This document shows, one piece after another, positions 1 through 5,908 of a stretch of 9,317 nt of DNA. A model generated the notes under the pieces. That model had not been told where the DNA came from and did not search any database. It worked only from the letters and a program-made list of their open reading frames with translations. Within the stretch, counting starts at the first letter, position 1. Each line of letters opens with the position of its first letter. Made by a program: the position numbers and the translations under genes. Origin of the DNA: an uncultured Eubacteriales bacterium (GTDB lineage Bacteria; Bacillota; Clostridia; Oscillospirales; Oscillospiraceae). The DNA lies in the NCBI GenBank assembly GCA_905201305.1, contig CAJKNS010000083.1, positions 1-9,317 of the forward strand. Reading direction: 5' to 3'.

Positions 1-38
1 TTGCAAATCAAGGAAAAATCGAAGGAGAATGAGTATAT

Positions 39-1133
39 ATGAAATTAGGTATCGTGGGTCTGCCCAATGTGGGCAAAAGCACCCTGTTCAACGCCATTAC
101 CAATGCCGGCGCCGAAGCCGCCAACTATCCCTTCTGCACCATCGACCCCAACGTGGGTATGGTCACCGTGCCCGATGAGCGGCTGGAGGGACTGCGGGAT
201 ATGTACAATCCCAAGAAGTTCACCCCCGCTGTCATCGAATTCGTGGACATTGCAGGTCTGGTAAAGGGCGCGTCCAAGGGCGAGGGTCTGGGCAACAAGT
301 TCCTCAGCAACATCCGCTCCACCGACGCCATTGTCCATGTGGTGCGCTGCTTTGAGGACAGCAATATCACCCATGTGGAGGGCAGCACCGATCCCCTCCG
401 GGATATCGACATCATCAATCTGGAGCTGGTAATGGCAGACATTGAGATGGTAGAGCGCCGGATTGACAAGGCAAAGAAGGCTGCCAAGGGCGACAAAAAA
501 TACTTTCAGGAGGCTGAGATTTTCGAGGGTCTGCTGGAGCATCTCAACGAGGGCAAAACCGCACGGACCTATGAATGCTCCGAGGACGAGCTGGCAGTGC
601 TCCAGACCTCCGATCTTCTGAGCCTGAAAAATGTCATCTATGCCGCCAATCTGGACGAAAACAGCGTAGCCAATCCCACGGACAACAAGTTCTACAACCA
701 GGTAGCCGAGCTTGCCAGGAATGAGGGTGCTCAGGTGCTTCCCATCTGCGCCAAACTGGAGGCGGATATTGCCGAGCTGGATGATCCCGAGGAAAAGCAG
801 ATGTTTATGGAGGAGCTGGGCATCGAGGAATCCGGTCTGGATAAGCTCATCAAATGCTCCTACGCCCTGCTGGGTCTGATCTCCTTCCTCACTGCCGGTC
901 CCGATGAGTGCCGTGCCTGGACCATCAAAAAGGGCACCAAGGCCCCCCAGGCTGCCGGTAAGATTCACTCCGATTTTGAGCGCGGCTTCATCCGTGCCGA
1001 GGTCATTGCCTACCGCGATCTTCAGGAATGCGGCACCCTGGCTGCTGCCCGCGCCAAGGGCCTGGTCCGTTCCGAAGGCAAGGAGTATGTGATGCAGGAC
1101 GGCGACGTGGTCAACTTCCTGTTCAACGTATAA
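39..1133 (+). CDS. ychF: Ribosome-binding ATPase YchF (OLA1/Obg-like family)
   Basis: This is a cytosolic P-loop NTPase of the YchF/OLA1 subfamily of Obg-related proteins. The family prefers ATP over GTP, binds ribosomes and has been linked to oxidative-stress and translation control. The 364 residues match the usual family length of about 363. Visible motifs are the G1 P-loop GLPNVGKST (7-15), the G3 DIAG (70-73) followed by LVKGASKGEGLGNKFL with no catalytic Gln, an NLDE (204-207) in place of the GTP-specifying NKxD, and CAKLE (237-241) as G5. A charged helical insert, the coiled-coil arm, covers about 130-170. The C-terminal TGS domain covers about 280-364. The ATG at 39 follows AAGGAG (22-27) with a rather long 11-nt spacing; the ATG at 29 is in another frame and too close to the SD. 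The promoter lies outside the window or is not recognisable in the first 38 bases. The gene converges on rubrerythrin. Identification is near certain. Confidence 0.97.
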   Translation: MKLGIVGLPNVGKSTLFNAITNAGAEAANYPFCTIDPNVGMVTVPDERLEGLRDMYNPKKFTPAVIEFVDIAGLVKGASKGEGLGNKFLSNIRSTDAIVHVVRCFEDSNITHVEGSTDPLRDIDIINLELVMADIEMVERRIDKAKKAAKGDKKYFQEAEIFEGLLEHLNEGKTARTYECSEDELAVLQTSDLLSLKNVIYAANLDENSVANPTDNKFYNQVAELARNEGAQVLPICAKLEADIAELDDPEEKQMFMEELGIEESGLDKLIKCSYALLGLISFLTAGPDECRAWTIKKGTKAPQAAGKIHSDFERGFIRAEVIAYRDLQECGTLAAARAKGLVRSEGKEYVMQDGDVVNFLFNV

Positions 1134-1143
1134 AGATAACGAT

Positions 1144-1179
1144 AAGCCCCGAAGCAGTGATTTTGCTGCTTCGGGGCTT
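1144..1179. terminator. Perfect 14-bp stem-loop terminator between ychF and rbr
   Basis: The inverted repeat has arms at 1144-1157 and 1166-1179 (AAGCCCCGAAGCAG and its exact complement) around an 8-nt loop. On the plus strand it ends in TTTTGGTTT, a recognisable intrinsic-terminator tail for ychF. On the minus strand the tail (ATCGTTATCTTT) is poorer in T, so it may end rbr transcripts less efficiently. It sits 10 nt after the ychF stop and 11 nt after the rbr stop. Confidence 0.9.
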
Positions 1180-1190
1180 TTGGTTTGAGA

Positions 1191-1724
1191 TCAATAATTC
1201 TCTTTCCGTACCTGGAAATAGCTCTGAGGATGGTTGCAGACGGGACATACCTCCGGCGCCTTGGTGCCCACCACAATATGCCCGCAGTTCCGGCATTCCC
1301 ATACGGTAACGGTACTCTTTTCAAACACCTGCTGCGTTTCAATGTTGTGCAGCAGCGCGCGATACCGCTCCTCATGGTGCTTTTCAATCTCCGCTACCAT
1401 CCGGAACTTTGCCGCCAGCGCCGTGAAGCCCTCTTCCTCCGCTTCCTTGGCAAAGCGGTCGTACATATCCGTCCACTCATAGTTTTCGCCCTCCGCAGCC
1501 GACAGGAGGTTCTCTGGGGTATTGCCCAGCAGTCCCAGCTCCTTGAACCACATTTTGGCGTGCTCCTTCTCGTTGTCCGCTGTCTCCTGGAAGATGGCGG
1601 CAATCTGCTCATAGCCCTCCTTCTTGGCAGTGCTGGCAAAATAGGTGTATTTGTTTCTTGCCTCGCTCTCGCCCATAAAAGCGGCAAGCAGGTTGCTTTC
1701 GGTCTTAGAGCCCTTCAATTCCAT
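1191..1724 (-). CDS. rbr: Rubrerythrin
   Basis: Rubrerythrin is a cytosolic non-haem diiron peroxidase that reduces hydrogen peroxide in anaerobes, taking electrons via a rubredoxin-like centre. The 177-aa product has the classical two-domain order. A four-helix ferritin-like domain (about 1-130) carries the diiron ligands at expected positions: E19 in GESEARNKY, E52xxH55 in NEKEH, E80/E83 in GENYEW, and E112/H116 in EIEKHHEER. A C-terminal rubredoxin-like iron site follows, with C144xxC147 and C160xxC163. All ligands are present, so the enzyme should be active. The ATG at 1724 is preceded by AAAGGGGA (an SD-like purine run) and the reading frame fits the family start (MELKGSKTESNL). It is monocistronic, with its own promoter at 1772-1799, and convergent with ychF. 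Peroxide regulation (PerR) would be usual for the family, but I could not identify a PerR box by eye. Confidence 0.97.
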   Translation of the reverse strand: MELKGSKTESNLLAAFMGESEARNKYTYFASTAKKEGYEQIAAIFQETADNEKEHAKMWFKELGLLGNTPENLLSAAEGENYEWTDMYDRFAKEAEEEGFTALAAKFRMVAEIEKHHEERYRALLHNIETQQVFEKSTVTVWECRNCGHIVVGTKAPEVCPVCNHPQSYFQVRKENY

Positions 1725-1749
1725 TGTAATTTCCCCTTTCTATATGGTA

Positions 1750-1766
1750 TGGCAGAATGGCTGCCA
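1750..1766 (-). other. Hairpin at predicted 5' end of rbr mRNA
   Basis: TGGCAG (1750-1755) pairs with CTGCCA (1761-1766) around a 5-nt loop, a perfect 6-bp stem. Its outer edge falls on the transcription start predicted from the promoter, so the rbr transcript would start directly with a stem-loop. Such 5' stems can stabilise mRNAs; that role is inference here. A DNA-level operator is the alternative. Confidence 0.4.
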
Positions 1767-1771
1767 CCTTC

Positions 1772-1799
1772 ATCTTATCATGTTTCCCGCTTTCGTCAA
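1772..1799 (-). promoter_or_regulatory. Predicted sigma-A promoter of rbr
   Basis: On the minus strand, TTGACG (-35, 1794-1799) and TAAGAT (-10, 1772-1777) are separated by 16 nt. The predicted start of transcription is about 1765-1766, giving a leader of about 40 nt that begins with the small hairpin at 1750-1766. Five of six -35 bases and four of six -10 bases match the consensus. Confidence 0.65.
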
Positions 1800-1843
1800 G
1801 GGATATTCTGACCCGTATCCAATGTTTTCCCCTGTGGTTTGCC

Positions 1844-1871
1844 TTGACAATTCAGAGAATTCTGTTATAAT
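1844..1871 (+). promoter_or_regulatory. Near-consensus extended -10 promoter of the 3D-domain gene
   Basis: The perfect hexamers TTGACA (1844-1849) and TATAAT (1866-1871) are separated by 16 nt, with a TGn extended -10 element (1863-1865). The spacer contains the 8-bp palindrome AGAATTCT (1856-1863). The predicted start is near 1878, leaving about 70 nt of leader, which is too short for a ydaO/c-di-AMP riboswitch; that riboswitch often precedes related cell-wall genes. Confidence 0.85.
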
Positions 1872-1948
1872 AGGTTTCAAATAGTTACATTTTGTTTCTA
1901 TTTCTCGAATTTTGTATTCAGTTTGCAATCTATTGGAGGTACATACCT

Positions 1949-3208
1949 ATGACACACCGCAAACACCCCAGGTCTATCCGGCAGACGGCAGTACAGCTGG
2001 TCCTGTCCCTGGCTCTGGTTCTTATGGTGGGCGGCTATTTTGCACTGACAAAGCTGTCCGGCTGCACCTATACCATTACCGACGGCGATCAGGTGACCCA
2101 AATCACAACCGGCAGCGCCGGAACGGATCGTGTTCTGCAGGAAGCCGGAATTTCTCTGAACGAGGGCGACAAGGTTTCCGTCACCGGCGGCAGCGCCCAG
2201 AAAACCATTACCATTTTCCGTGGGCAGAATATCACGGTAAACAATGCCGGAGCATCCACCAGCATCGTAACCTACGGCGGCACCATCGGTCAGCTGCTTG
2301 ACAATCTGTCCATTACTCTGACATCCGGCGATACCATCACCGCAGACGGAACCCCTGCCTCTACGCTGGACAGCACCTATGACGGCATGACCCTGGAGAT
2401 TTGCAGCAACACCACTTCCACCGAAACCACCACAGAGTCCGTCCCCTATGAGACGATCTCCTACCTGGACCCTACTCTTCCTGTGGGAGAGACCAAGGTG
2501 CAGACCCAGGGCGTGGAGGGCAGCCTTGAGGTTACCACTGAGTTGATTTATCAGAACGGCGAGCTGATTTCCTCCGACGTCATCTCCTCCCGGGTGGTAT
2601 CGGTTCCTGTAGACGAGGTGGTTCTCATTGGTGCCCGTCAAACGCTGACCGAAAGCGACACCGGCGAAGCGCAGCAGCCCGCCCAGGACGATGCGGCGGA
2701 AGCCGAGCCGGAGCCCACGCAATCCGCCAAGCCTGCAACGACTGACAATGGCAGCAACACCGCCACCACCACCGCTTCGGAGCAGCCTGCCAAGACGCCA
2801 GAACCTCAGCCAGAGCCCGAACCTGAGCCTGAACCCGCGCCGGAACCCGAACCGTCATCCACCCCTGAGCCGACCTACAGCGGCAGCACCATCACCACGG
2901 AAGACGGCGAGGTGCTTACCTATACCAGCACCATGTCCGTAGAAGCAACCGCTTATACCGGCGGCGGCATCACAGCCACCGGCACCTCCGCCCGTTACGG
3001 TGCCATTGCCGTAGATCCCACGGTGATTCCCTACGGCACAAAGATGTACATCGTATCCGACGACGGCAAATGGATTTACGGCGTTGCCACTGCGGAAGAC
3101 TGCGGCGGCGCAATCAAGGGACATATCATCGACCTGTATTTCGACGATTACAGCACCTGCATTCAGTTTGGCCGCAGAAACTGCACCGTTTATATTCTGG
3201 ATGACTGA
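1949..3208 (+). CDS. Membrane-anchored cell-wall protein with DUF348-like, G5 and 3D domains
   Basis: This 419-aa protein is of the YabE/Rpf-related kind that acts outside the membrane on peptidoglycan. It has a short basic N-terminus (HRKHPRSIRQ), one hydrophobic segment (about 14-34) acting as a signal anchor, two DUF348-like units (about 40-90 and 90-150), a G5-like region (about 155-230, with ETTTES...PY and GVEGSLEVTTE), a disordered linker (231-325) with a Pro-Glu repeat, and a C-terminal 3D domain (about 328-417). The 3D domain shows the three conserved aspartates (D356 in AVDP, D384 in AEDCGG, D395 in IIDLYFDD) of the MltA-like double-psi barrel fold, which is linked to lytic transglycosylase-type activity. 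The ATG at 1949 is chosen because GGAGG (1935-1939) lies 9 nt upstream; the in-frame TTG at 1892 lacks an SD. The precise enzymatic activity is inferred. Domain borders are approximate. Confidence 0.88.
   Translation: MTHRKHPRSIRQTAVQLVLSLALVLMVGGYFALTKLSGCTYTITDGDQVTQITTGSAGTDRVLQEAGISLNEGDKVSVTGGSAQKTITIFRGQNITVNNAGASTSIVTYGGTIGQLLDNLSITLTSGDTITADGTPASTLDSTYDGMTLEICSNTTSTETTTESVPYETISYLDPTLPVGETKVQTQGVEGSLEVTTELIYQNGELISSDVISSRVVSVPVDEVVLIGARQTLTESDTGEAQQPAQDDAAEAEPEPTQSAKPATTDNGSNTATTTASEQPAKTPEPQPEPEPEPEPAPEPEPSSTPEPTYSGSTITTEDGEVLTYTSTMSVEATAYTGGGITATGTSARYGAIAVDPTVIPYGTKMYIVSDDGKWIYGVATAEDCGGAIKGHIIDLYFDDYSTCIQFGRRNCTVYILDD
2798..2854 (+). repeat. Pro-Glu repeat linker in the 3D protein
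   Basis: Codons 284-302 encode an almost pure Pro-Glu alternation (PEPQPEPEPEPEPAPEPEP). The DNA varies between synonymous codons (gag/gaa, cct/ccc/ccg), so this is not a clean simple-sequence tract. It is probably an extended wall-spanning spacer between the G5 and 3D domains. Length variation between strains would be expected. Confidence 0.75.
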
Positions 3209-3220
3209 TATACAAAAACA

Positions 3221-3246
3221 GGGACGGAATCATATGATTCCGTCCC
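3221..3246. terminator. 26-nt perfect palindrome terminator between the 3D gene and the XRE-TPR gene
   Basis: The sequence from 3221 to 3246 is its own reverse complement (GGGACGGAATCAT joined to ATGATTCCGTCCC). It lies 12 nt after the 3D stop and 18 nt after the stop of the convergent regulator. The minus-strand side runs into TGTTTTTGTAT, a good U-tract for the regulator; the plus-strand tail (CTTGTGCTATT) is weak. As RNA the central bases must form the loop. Confidence 0.8.
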
Positions 3247-3264
3247 CTTGTGCTATTCTGATTG

Positions 3265-4149
3265 TTATTCCTTGATTTGCAGCTGCATGGAGGCGTAATG
3301 ATATGCCTTTTTAAAGTCCTCCATCTCACGATAGCACTGCTCCAGCATGGCATACAGTCCGGACATGAAGTAGTTGCTTCCGGTGGTTCTGGCAAGCTGC
3401 TCTGCCTTTTCCAGCTGCTTTGCCGCCTGCTCATACTGGTTGTCCTTGAGCTCCATTCGCCCCTGCAGCATGAGATAGGCGGGCTTGGTTGCATCGGACA
3501 AACGGGCAATGCTGTCCATTTCCCGCTTGGCGTTGTCCAGATCCCCCTGGTCGATATAGTATTCCGCCATGGTAATCCGATAGAATTCGCCCAAGCCCTG
3601 ATCCTGATAGGCTGCCTGATAATCATCCAGCGCCTTTTGGAAATCCCCCTGCAGCTCCATGGTGCACCGGGCAACCAGCAATAGCGCCTCGGTCCGGAAC
3701 GCGGCGGAGTAATACACCGTGTCTTCATTGTGCTGGAGTGCTTCCTTTGCCAGCCGAATGGCTTCTTCGTAGCGCCCGTCGATCATTGCCTTTTTGGACA
3801 TGCCGATTTTCGCCCGCGCCAGCAGCAGCATTGCCTCATCCTTATAGCCGCCGTCCATATCCAGTCCCTCGAGCACCCGGACGCAGCCCTCGTATTCTCC
3901 ATTCCGGAAATGGCTTCTGGCACTGGCAACGCTGCCCGGCGTTAGCTCATCTCCATTGGAGTCATTCATAAAATAGCCTGCGGGCAGCCCCAGTACCCCC
4001 GCCAGATATTCCAGGGTTTTCACAGAAGGCGTTGCGCTGCCGTTTTCGATTTTGGAGAGCATGTTGCGGGTGATATAATCTCCCACCACATCCTTCTGAG
4101 TCATGTGCCGCTCCAGACGTGCCGCCTTGATCTTTTCTCCCAGGTTCAT
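3265..4149 (-). CDS. XRE-family HTH transcriptional regulator with TPR-like C-terminus
   Basis: This 294-aa, probably DNA-binding cytosolic regulator has a Cro/CI-type helix-turn-helix in residues 1-60: LGEKIKAARLERHMTQKDV, the recognition-helix region around TRNMLSKIENGSATPS, then LEYLAGVLGLP. The rest (about 70-294) is helical, with tetratricopeptide-like pairs such as FRNGEYEGCVRVLEGL, DGRYEEAIRLAKEAL, QGDFQKALDDYQAAY, QGDLDNAKREM and NQYEQAAKQLEKAEQL. This resembles RNPP/Rgg-like architectures, where the TPR part senses a peptide or a partner protein. The ATG at 4149 is preferred because AAAGGGGG (4158-4165 on the opposite strand) lies 8 nt upstream; an upstream in-frame ATG at 4242 falls inside the -35 box of the promoter. 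It is divergent from the DUF975/HAD unit, which it may control together with itself (inference). The ligand is unknown. Confidence 0.88.
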   Translation of the reverse strand: MNLGEKIKAARLERHMTQKDVVGDYITRNMLSKIENGSATPSVKTLEYLAGVLGLPAGYFMNDSNGDELTPGSVASARSHFRNGEYEGCVRVLEGLDMDGGYKDEAMLLLARAKIGMSKKAMIDGRYEEAIRLAKEALQHNEDTVYYSAAFRTEALLLVARCTMELQGDFQKALDDYQAAYQDQGLGEFYRITMAEYYIDQGDLDNAKREMDSIARLSDATKPAYLMLQGRMELKDNQYEQAAKQLEKAEQLARTTGSNYFMSGLYAMLEQCYREMEDFKKAYHYASMQLQIKE

Positions 4150-4218
4150 AAGCAGGTCCCCCTTTGTTGATTCAATAACGTAATTTTGCAGGGCAATCCT
4201 GTAACTTTTATTTACTGC

Positions 4219-4247
4219 ATTATACCACGCACCGGACGCCATTGCAA
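4219..4247 (-). promoter_or_regulatory. Predicted promoter of the XRE-TPR regulator
   Basis: On the minus strand, TTGCAA (-35, 4242-4247) and a perfect TATAAT (-10, 4219-4224) have 17-nt spacing and a TGG extended -10 element. Predicted transcription start is near 4212, about 63 nt upstream of the ATG. This promoter rules out the longer upstream start of the reading frame. Confidence 0.75.
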
Positions 4248-4256
4248 CCGATTCCC

Positions 4257-4269
4257 GAAATTAAATTTC
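4257..4269. promoter_or_regulatory. Candidate operator: GAAATT-A-AATTTC inverted repeat
   Basis: A perfect 6-bp inverted repeat with a one-base centre lies between two divergent -35 boxes (4242-4247 for the regulator, 4276-4281 for the DUF975/HAD unit). Its centre (4263) is within about 2 bases of the midpoint between the boxes. Position and symmetry suit a dimeric HTH regulator that controls both directions. Chance or an AT-rich UP-element is the alternative. Confidence 0.4.
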
Positions 4270-4275
4270 CCCACC

Positions 4276-4304
4276 TTGACATTTCTCCCCCGCTGTGTTA
4301 CGTT
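4276..4304 (+). promoter_or_regulatory. Predicted promoter of the DUF975/HAD unit
   Basis: A perfect TTGACA (4276-4281) lies 17 nt upstream of TACGTT (4299-4304), which is a weak -10 hexamer but is preceded by a TGT extended -10 element (4296-4298). The combination of a strong -35 and weak -10 fits a regulated promoter. Transcription would start near 4311. Confidence 0.55.
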
Positions 4305-4329
4305 CTTCTACAAGAATCAATAAGAAGAA
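4303..4329. other. Inverted repeat TTCTTCT...AGAAGAA in the start region of the DUF975/HAD unit
   Basis: TTCTTCT (4303-4309) and AGAAGAA (4323-4329) form a 7-bp inverted repeat with a 13-nt interval. An inner TTCTT-ctac-AAGAA (4303-4316) shares the left arm. The element overlaps the -10 end and the predicted transcription start, so it may be a second operator half-site pair. The right arm ends just before the SD (AGGAG, 4332-4336). Confidence 0.3.
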
Positions 4330-4344
4330 ACAGGAGTTGATGAT

Positions 4345-5190
4345 TTGAATCGCCGTGAAATAAAACTTACCGCCCATACAGCAGCCAATCAGGCAGGCAG
4401 GGCAGCCAAGCTGGCAACACTGGTATTTTTGCTGTGCCGGCTGGGGCTATATGGTCTGCAATACCTCAGCTAATTTTTGATCAATCTGGCGCCCACCGGC
4501 AGCCACATCAGCGATGCCCTTGCCGCAGGCGCCCGGAATCTGGTGCTTACCATCCTGGCTGCACTGGTGATTGGCGTCATATCCCAGCTTTTGTCTGCCG
4601 GATACGGTCGCGTCGCCCTGAACATCCACCGTGGAGAGCCGGTTTCCATCCCTACGCTGCTGGAGGGCTTTCAAATTCCCCTGCGGGTAATTGCCCTGGA
4701 TGTTTTGCGCGCGCTGCTGCTGATTGTATGGAGCTACGCCGTTTCGCTGCCGGTCAGCTTTCTGCTTGCCGTTCCCATGAGCACATTCACCGCCAATCTC
4801 AGCGTTAAAACGCAACAGATCGCCGCTCTGGTCCTCATTCTCACACTGACCGTCATCATTATGCTGGTGGTGTCCCTCCGCTACTGGGGCGCACTGTTTA
4901 TTTTGCTGGATCATCCGGAGCTGACGCCCTGGCAGTGCCTCCGAACTGCTGCTGCCATGACCAAAAACCACCGGATGGAGCTGTTTCTGCTGAGCTTGAG
5001 TCTGCTCCCCTGGATGCTGCTGTGCGCACTGACCGCCGGTATCCTTTTGATTTGGAAAATGCCGTATTTCGCCGCAGTTTATGCCGGAGCCTATGAGGAA
5101 TTGGATCGGCAGTATCGGAAAAAACTGGAACGCATCCGGGAGCTTCGGCAACAATTTCCGACCAGTCAGCTCCCGCCTGAGCAGATGTAA
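4345..5190 (+). pseudogene. DUF975-family integral membrane protein gene interrupted by in-frame TAA
   Basis: A continuous reading frame from TTG at 4345 (SD AGGAG at 4332-4336, spacing 8) to TAA at 5188-5190 is broken by a single TAA at 4471-4473, after 42 codons. The first part (MNRREIKLTAHTAANQAGR, then a hydrophobic run ending QYLS) looks like a DUF975 N-terminus. The remainder has the family's typical features: a GYGRVALNIHRGE segment, a LLEGF motif, several membrane helices, RYWGALFILLDHPELTPWQCLR, MTKNHRMELF and a terminal YEELDRQYRKK helix. No frameshift or other stop is present, so the lesion is a point change, for example from a Tyr codon. A sequencing error, or translation as two pieces, remains possible. 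The family's biochemical role is unknown to me. The HAD gene begins 12 nt after the final stop. Confidence 0.75.
4477..5190 (+). CDS. Downstream fragment of the DUF975 membrane protein (possible reinitiated product)
   Basis: If translated separately, the part after the internal stop could begin at TTG 4477, only 3 nt beyond the TAA, by termination-reinitiation; no SD is visible before it. The 237-aa product would have hydrophobic segments at about 21-41, 71-100, 114-136 and 168-193, a conserved-looking GYGRVALNIHRGE loop (42-54) and a basic cytosolic tail (209-226, RQYRKKLERIRELRQQ). It would lack the first membrane helix and the N-terminal basic segment of the family. This entry is an alternative reading of the interrupted gene listed at 4345-5190, not an additional gene. 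Confidence 0.45.
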   Translation: MINLAPTGSHISDALAAGARNLVLTILAALVIGVISQLLSAGYGRVALNIHRGEPVSIPTLLEGFQIPLRVIALDVLRALLLIVWSYAVSLPVSFLLAVPMSTFTANLSVKTQQIAALVLILTLTVIIMLVVSLRYWGALFILLDHPELTPWQCLRTAAAMTKNHRMELFLLSLSLLPWMLLCALTAGILLIWKMPYFAAVYAGAYEELDRQYRKKLERIRELRQQFPTSQLPPEQM

Positions 5191-5202
5191 GGGAGGGCAG
5201 CC

Positions 5203-5850
5203 ATGTCACAGCTTCACACCATTCTATGGGACTGGAACGGCACACTGGCAGACGACGCCTACGCTTCCCTGCTGGCAGTCAACGATATGCTTTTGAAGCG
5301 GAATATGCCGCCTATCACCATGGAGCAGTATTATCAGTACATCGACACCCCCATCAGCCGCTTTTATGAGCACCTGTTTGACCTCAGCGAAGTTCCCATG
5401 TCCGTGATTTCCGTGGAATTTGCCGAGGGGTATGCCCGTCATTTTCAGGGACTGCATCCCGGCGCAAAGGAACTTTTGTACCGACTCAGGGACGCAGGCA
5501 TTCAGCAGGTGATTCTTTCCTCCAACCATCTTGCCAGCATTGAAGCGGACCTTGCGCGCTTTGGCATCCGCGACTGCTTTTCTCAGGTGCTGGGTGCGGA
5601 GGATCGGTTGGCAGCAGGCAAGGTGCAGCGTGGTCTTGACTGGCTTGCCGGTCAGTCGGTCAAGCCGGAGGATATGGTGCTCATTGGGGACTCTCTCCAC
5701 GACTATGACACCGCAAAAGCCATGGGGGTTCCCTGCATTCTCTGCGCCATTGGGCACCAGTCCAGGGAGGATTTGCTCACTGCCGGTGTTCCTGTGGTGG
5801 ATCAATTTTCCCAGCTGGAAGCATTGCTGAAAAACTCCTCGAAAAACTAA
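5203..5850 (+). CDS. HAD-superfamily hydrolase, phosphoglycolate-phosphatase-like, with DxN motif I
   Basis: This 215-aa cytosolic protein has HAD architecture: a C1-type helical cap after motif I (about 17-85) and a Rossmann-like core. Motif I is DWNGT (10-14), carrying the nucleophile D10 but Asn12 where phosphatases normally have the general acid/base Asp. Motif II is the Ser in ILSSNH (S106 or S107), motif III is K140 in AGKVQRG, and motif IV is GDSLHDYD (D163, D167). The sequence resembles COG0546/Gph-type proteins. A small phosphorylated metabolite would be the expected substrate, but N12 leaves the chemistry open. GGGAGGG (5191-5197) sits 5 nt before the ATG at 5203. It follows the DUF975 frame by 12 nt and is probably cotranscribed with it. 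Family is confident; substrate unknown. Confidence 0.9.
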   Translation: MSQLHTILWDWNGTLADDAYASLLAVNDMLLKRNMPPITMEQYYQYIDTPISRFYEHLFDLSEVPMSVISVEFAEGYARHFQGLHPGAKELLYRLRDAGIQQVILSSNHLASIEADLARFGIRDCFSQVLGAEDRLAAGKVQRGLDWLAGQSVKPEDMVLIGDSLHDYDTAKAMGVPCILCAIGHQSREDLLTAGVPVVDQFSQLEALLKNSSKN

Positions 5851-5879
5851 TTGCAATGTGGTTTTATGGGCAGTATAAT
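5851..5879 (+). promoter_or_regulatory. Predicted promoter of the GNAT gene
   Basis: TTGCAA (5851-5856) and a perfect TATAAT (5874-5879) are separated by 17 nt, beginning immediately after the HAD stop codon. The predicted start near 5886 leaves a leader of only about 23 nt before the ATG at 5909. I see no hairpin terminator for the HAD unit in this short gap, so readthrough into the GNAT gene is possible. Confidence 0.75.
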
Positions 5880-5908
5880 ACTCTCATCAAGGAAACGGAG
5901 TGATACCA

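Noticed and set aside
1..38. TTGCAA at 1-6 as a promoter -35 for ychF
   Set aside because: There is no -10 box at 15-19 nt spacing; the region 24-29 is the SD.
45..968. Long minus-strand frame opposite ychF
   Set aside because: Antisense shadow of a highly conserved gene; no SD, and low-complexity Gly/Leu/His content.
1892..1948. Longer TTG-initiated start for the 3D protein
   Set aside because: It has no SD and adds an unlikely segment before the basic signal-anchor start; ATG 1949 has GGAGG at 9 nt.
1878..1948. Possible c-di-AMP (ydaO) riboswitch upstream of the cell-wall gene
   Set aside because: The leader is only about 70 nt and lacks the long multi-helix structure.
4150..4242. Upstream ATG 4242 as the start of the XRE-TPR regulator
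   Set aside because: The segment contains the gene's own predicted promoter and leader, and the family start MNLGEKIKAARLE has a strong SD at 4158-4165.
4345..4473. 42-codon frame as a secreted signalling propeptide for the adjacent TPR regulator
   Set aside because: It is in the same phase as the downstream DUF975 frame and its sequence resembles the family's N-terminus, so an interrupted gene is the simpler reading.
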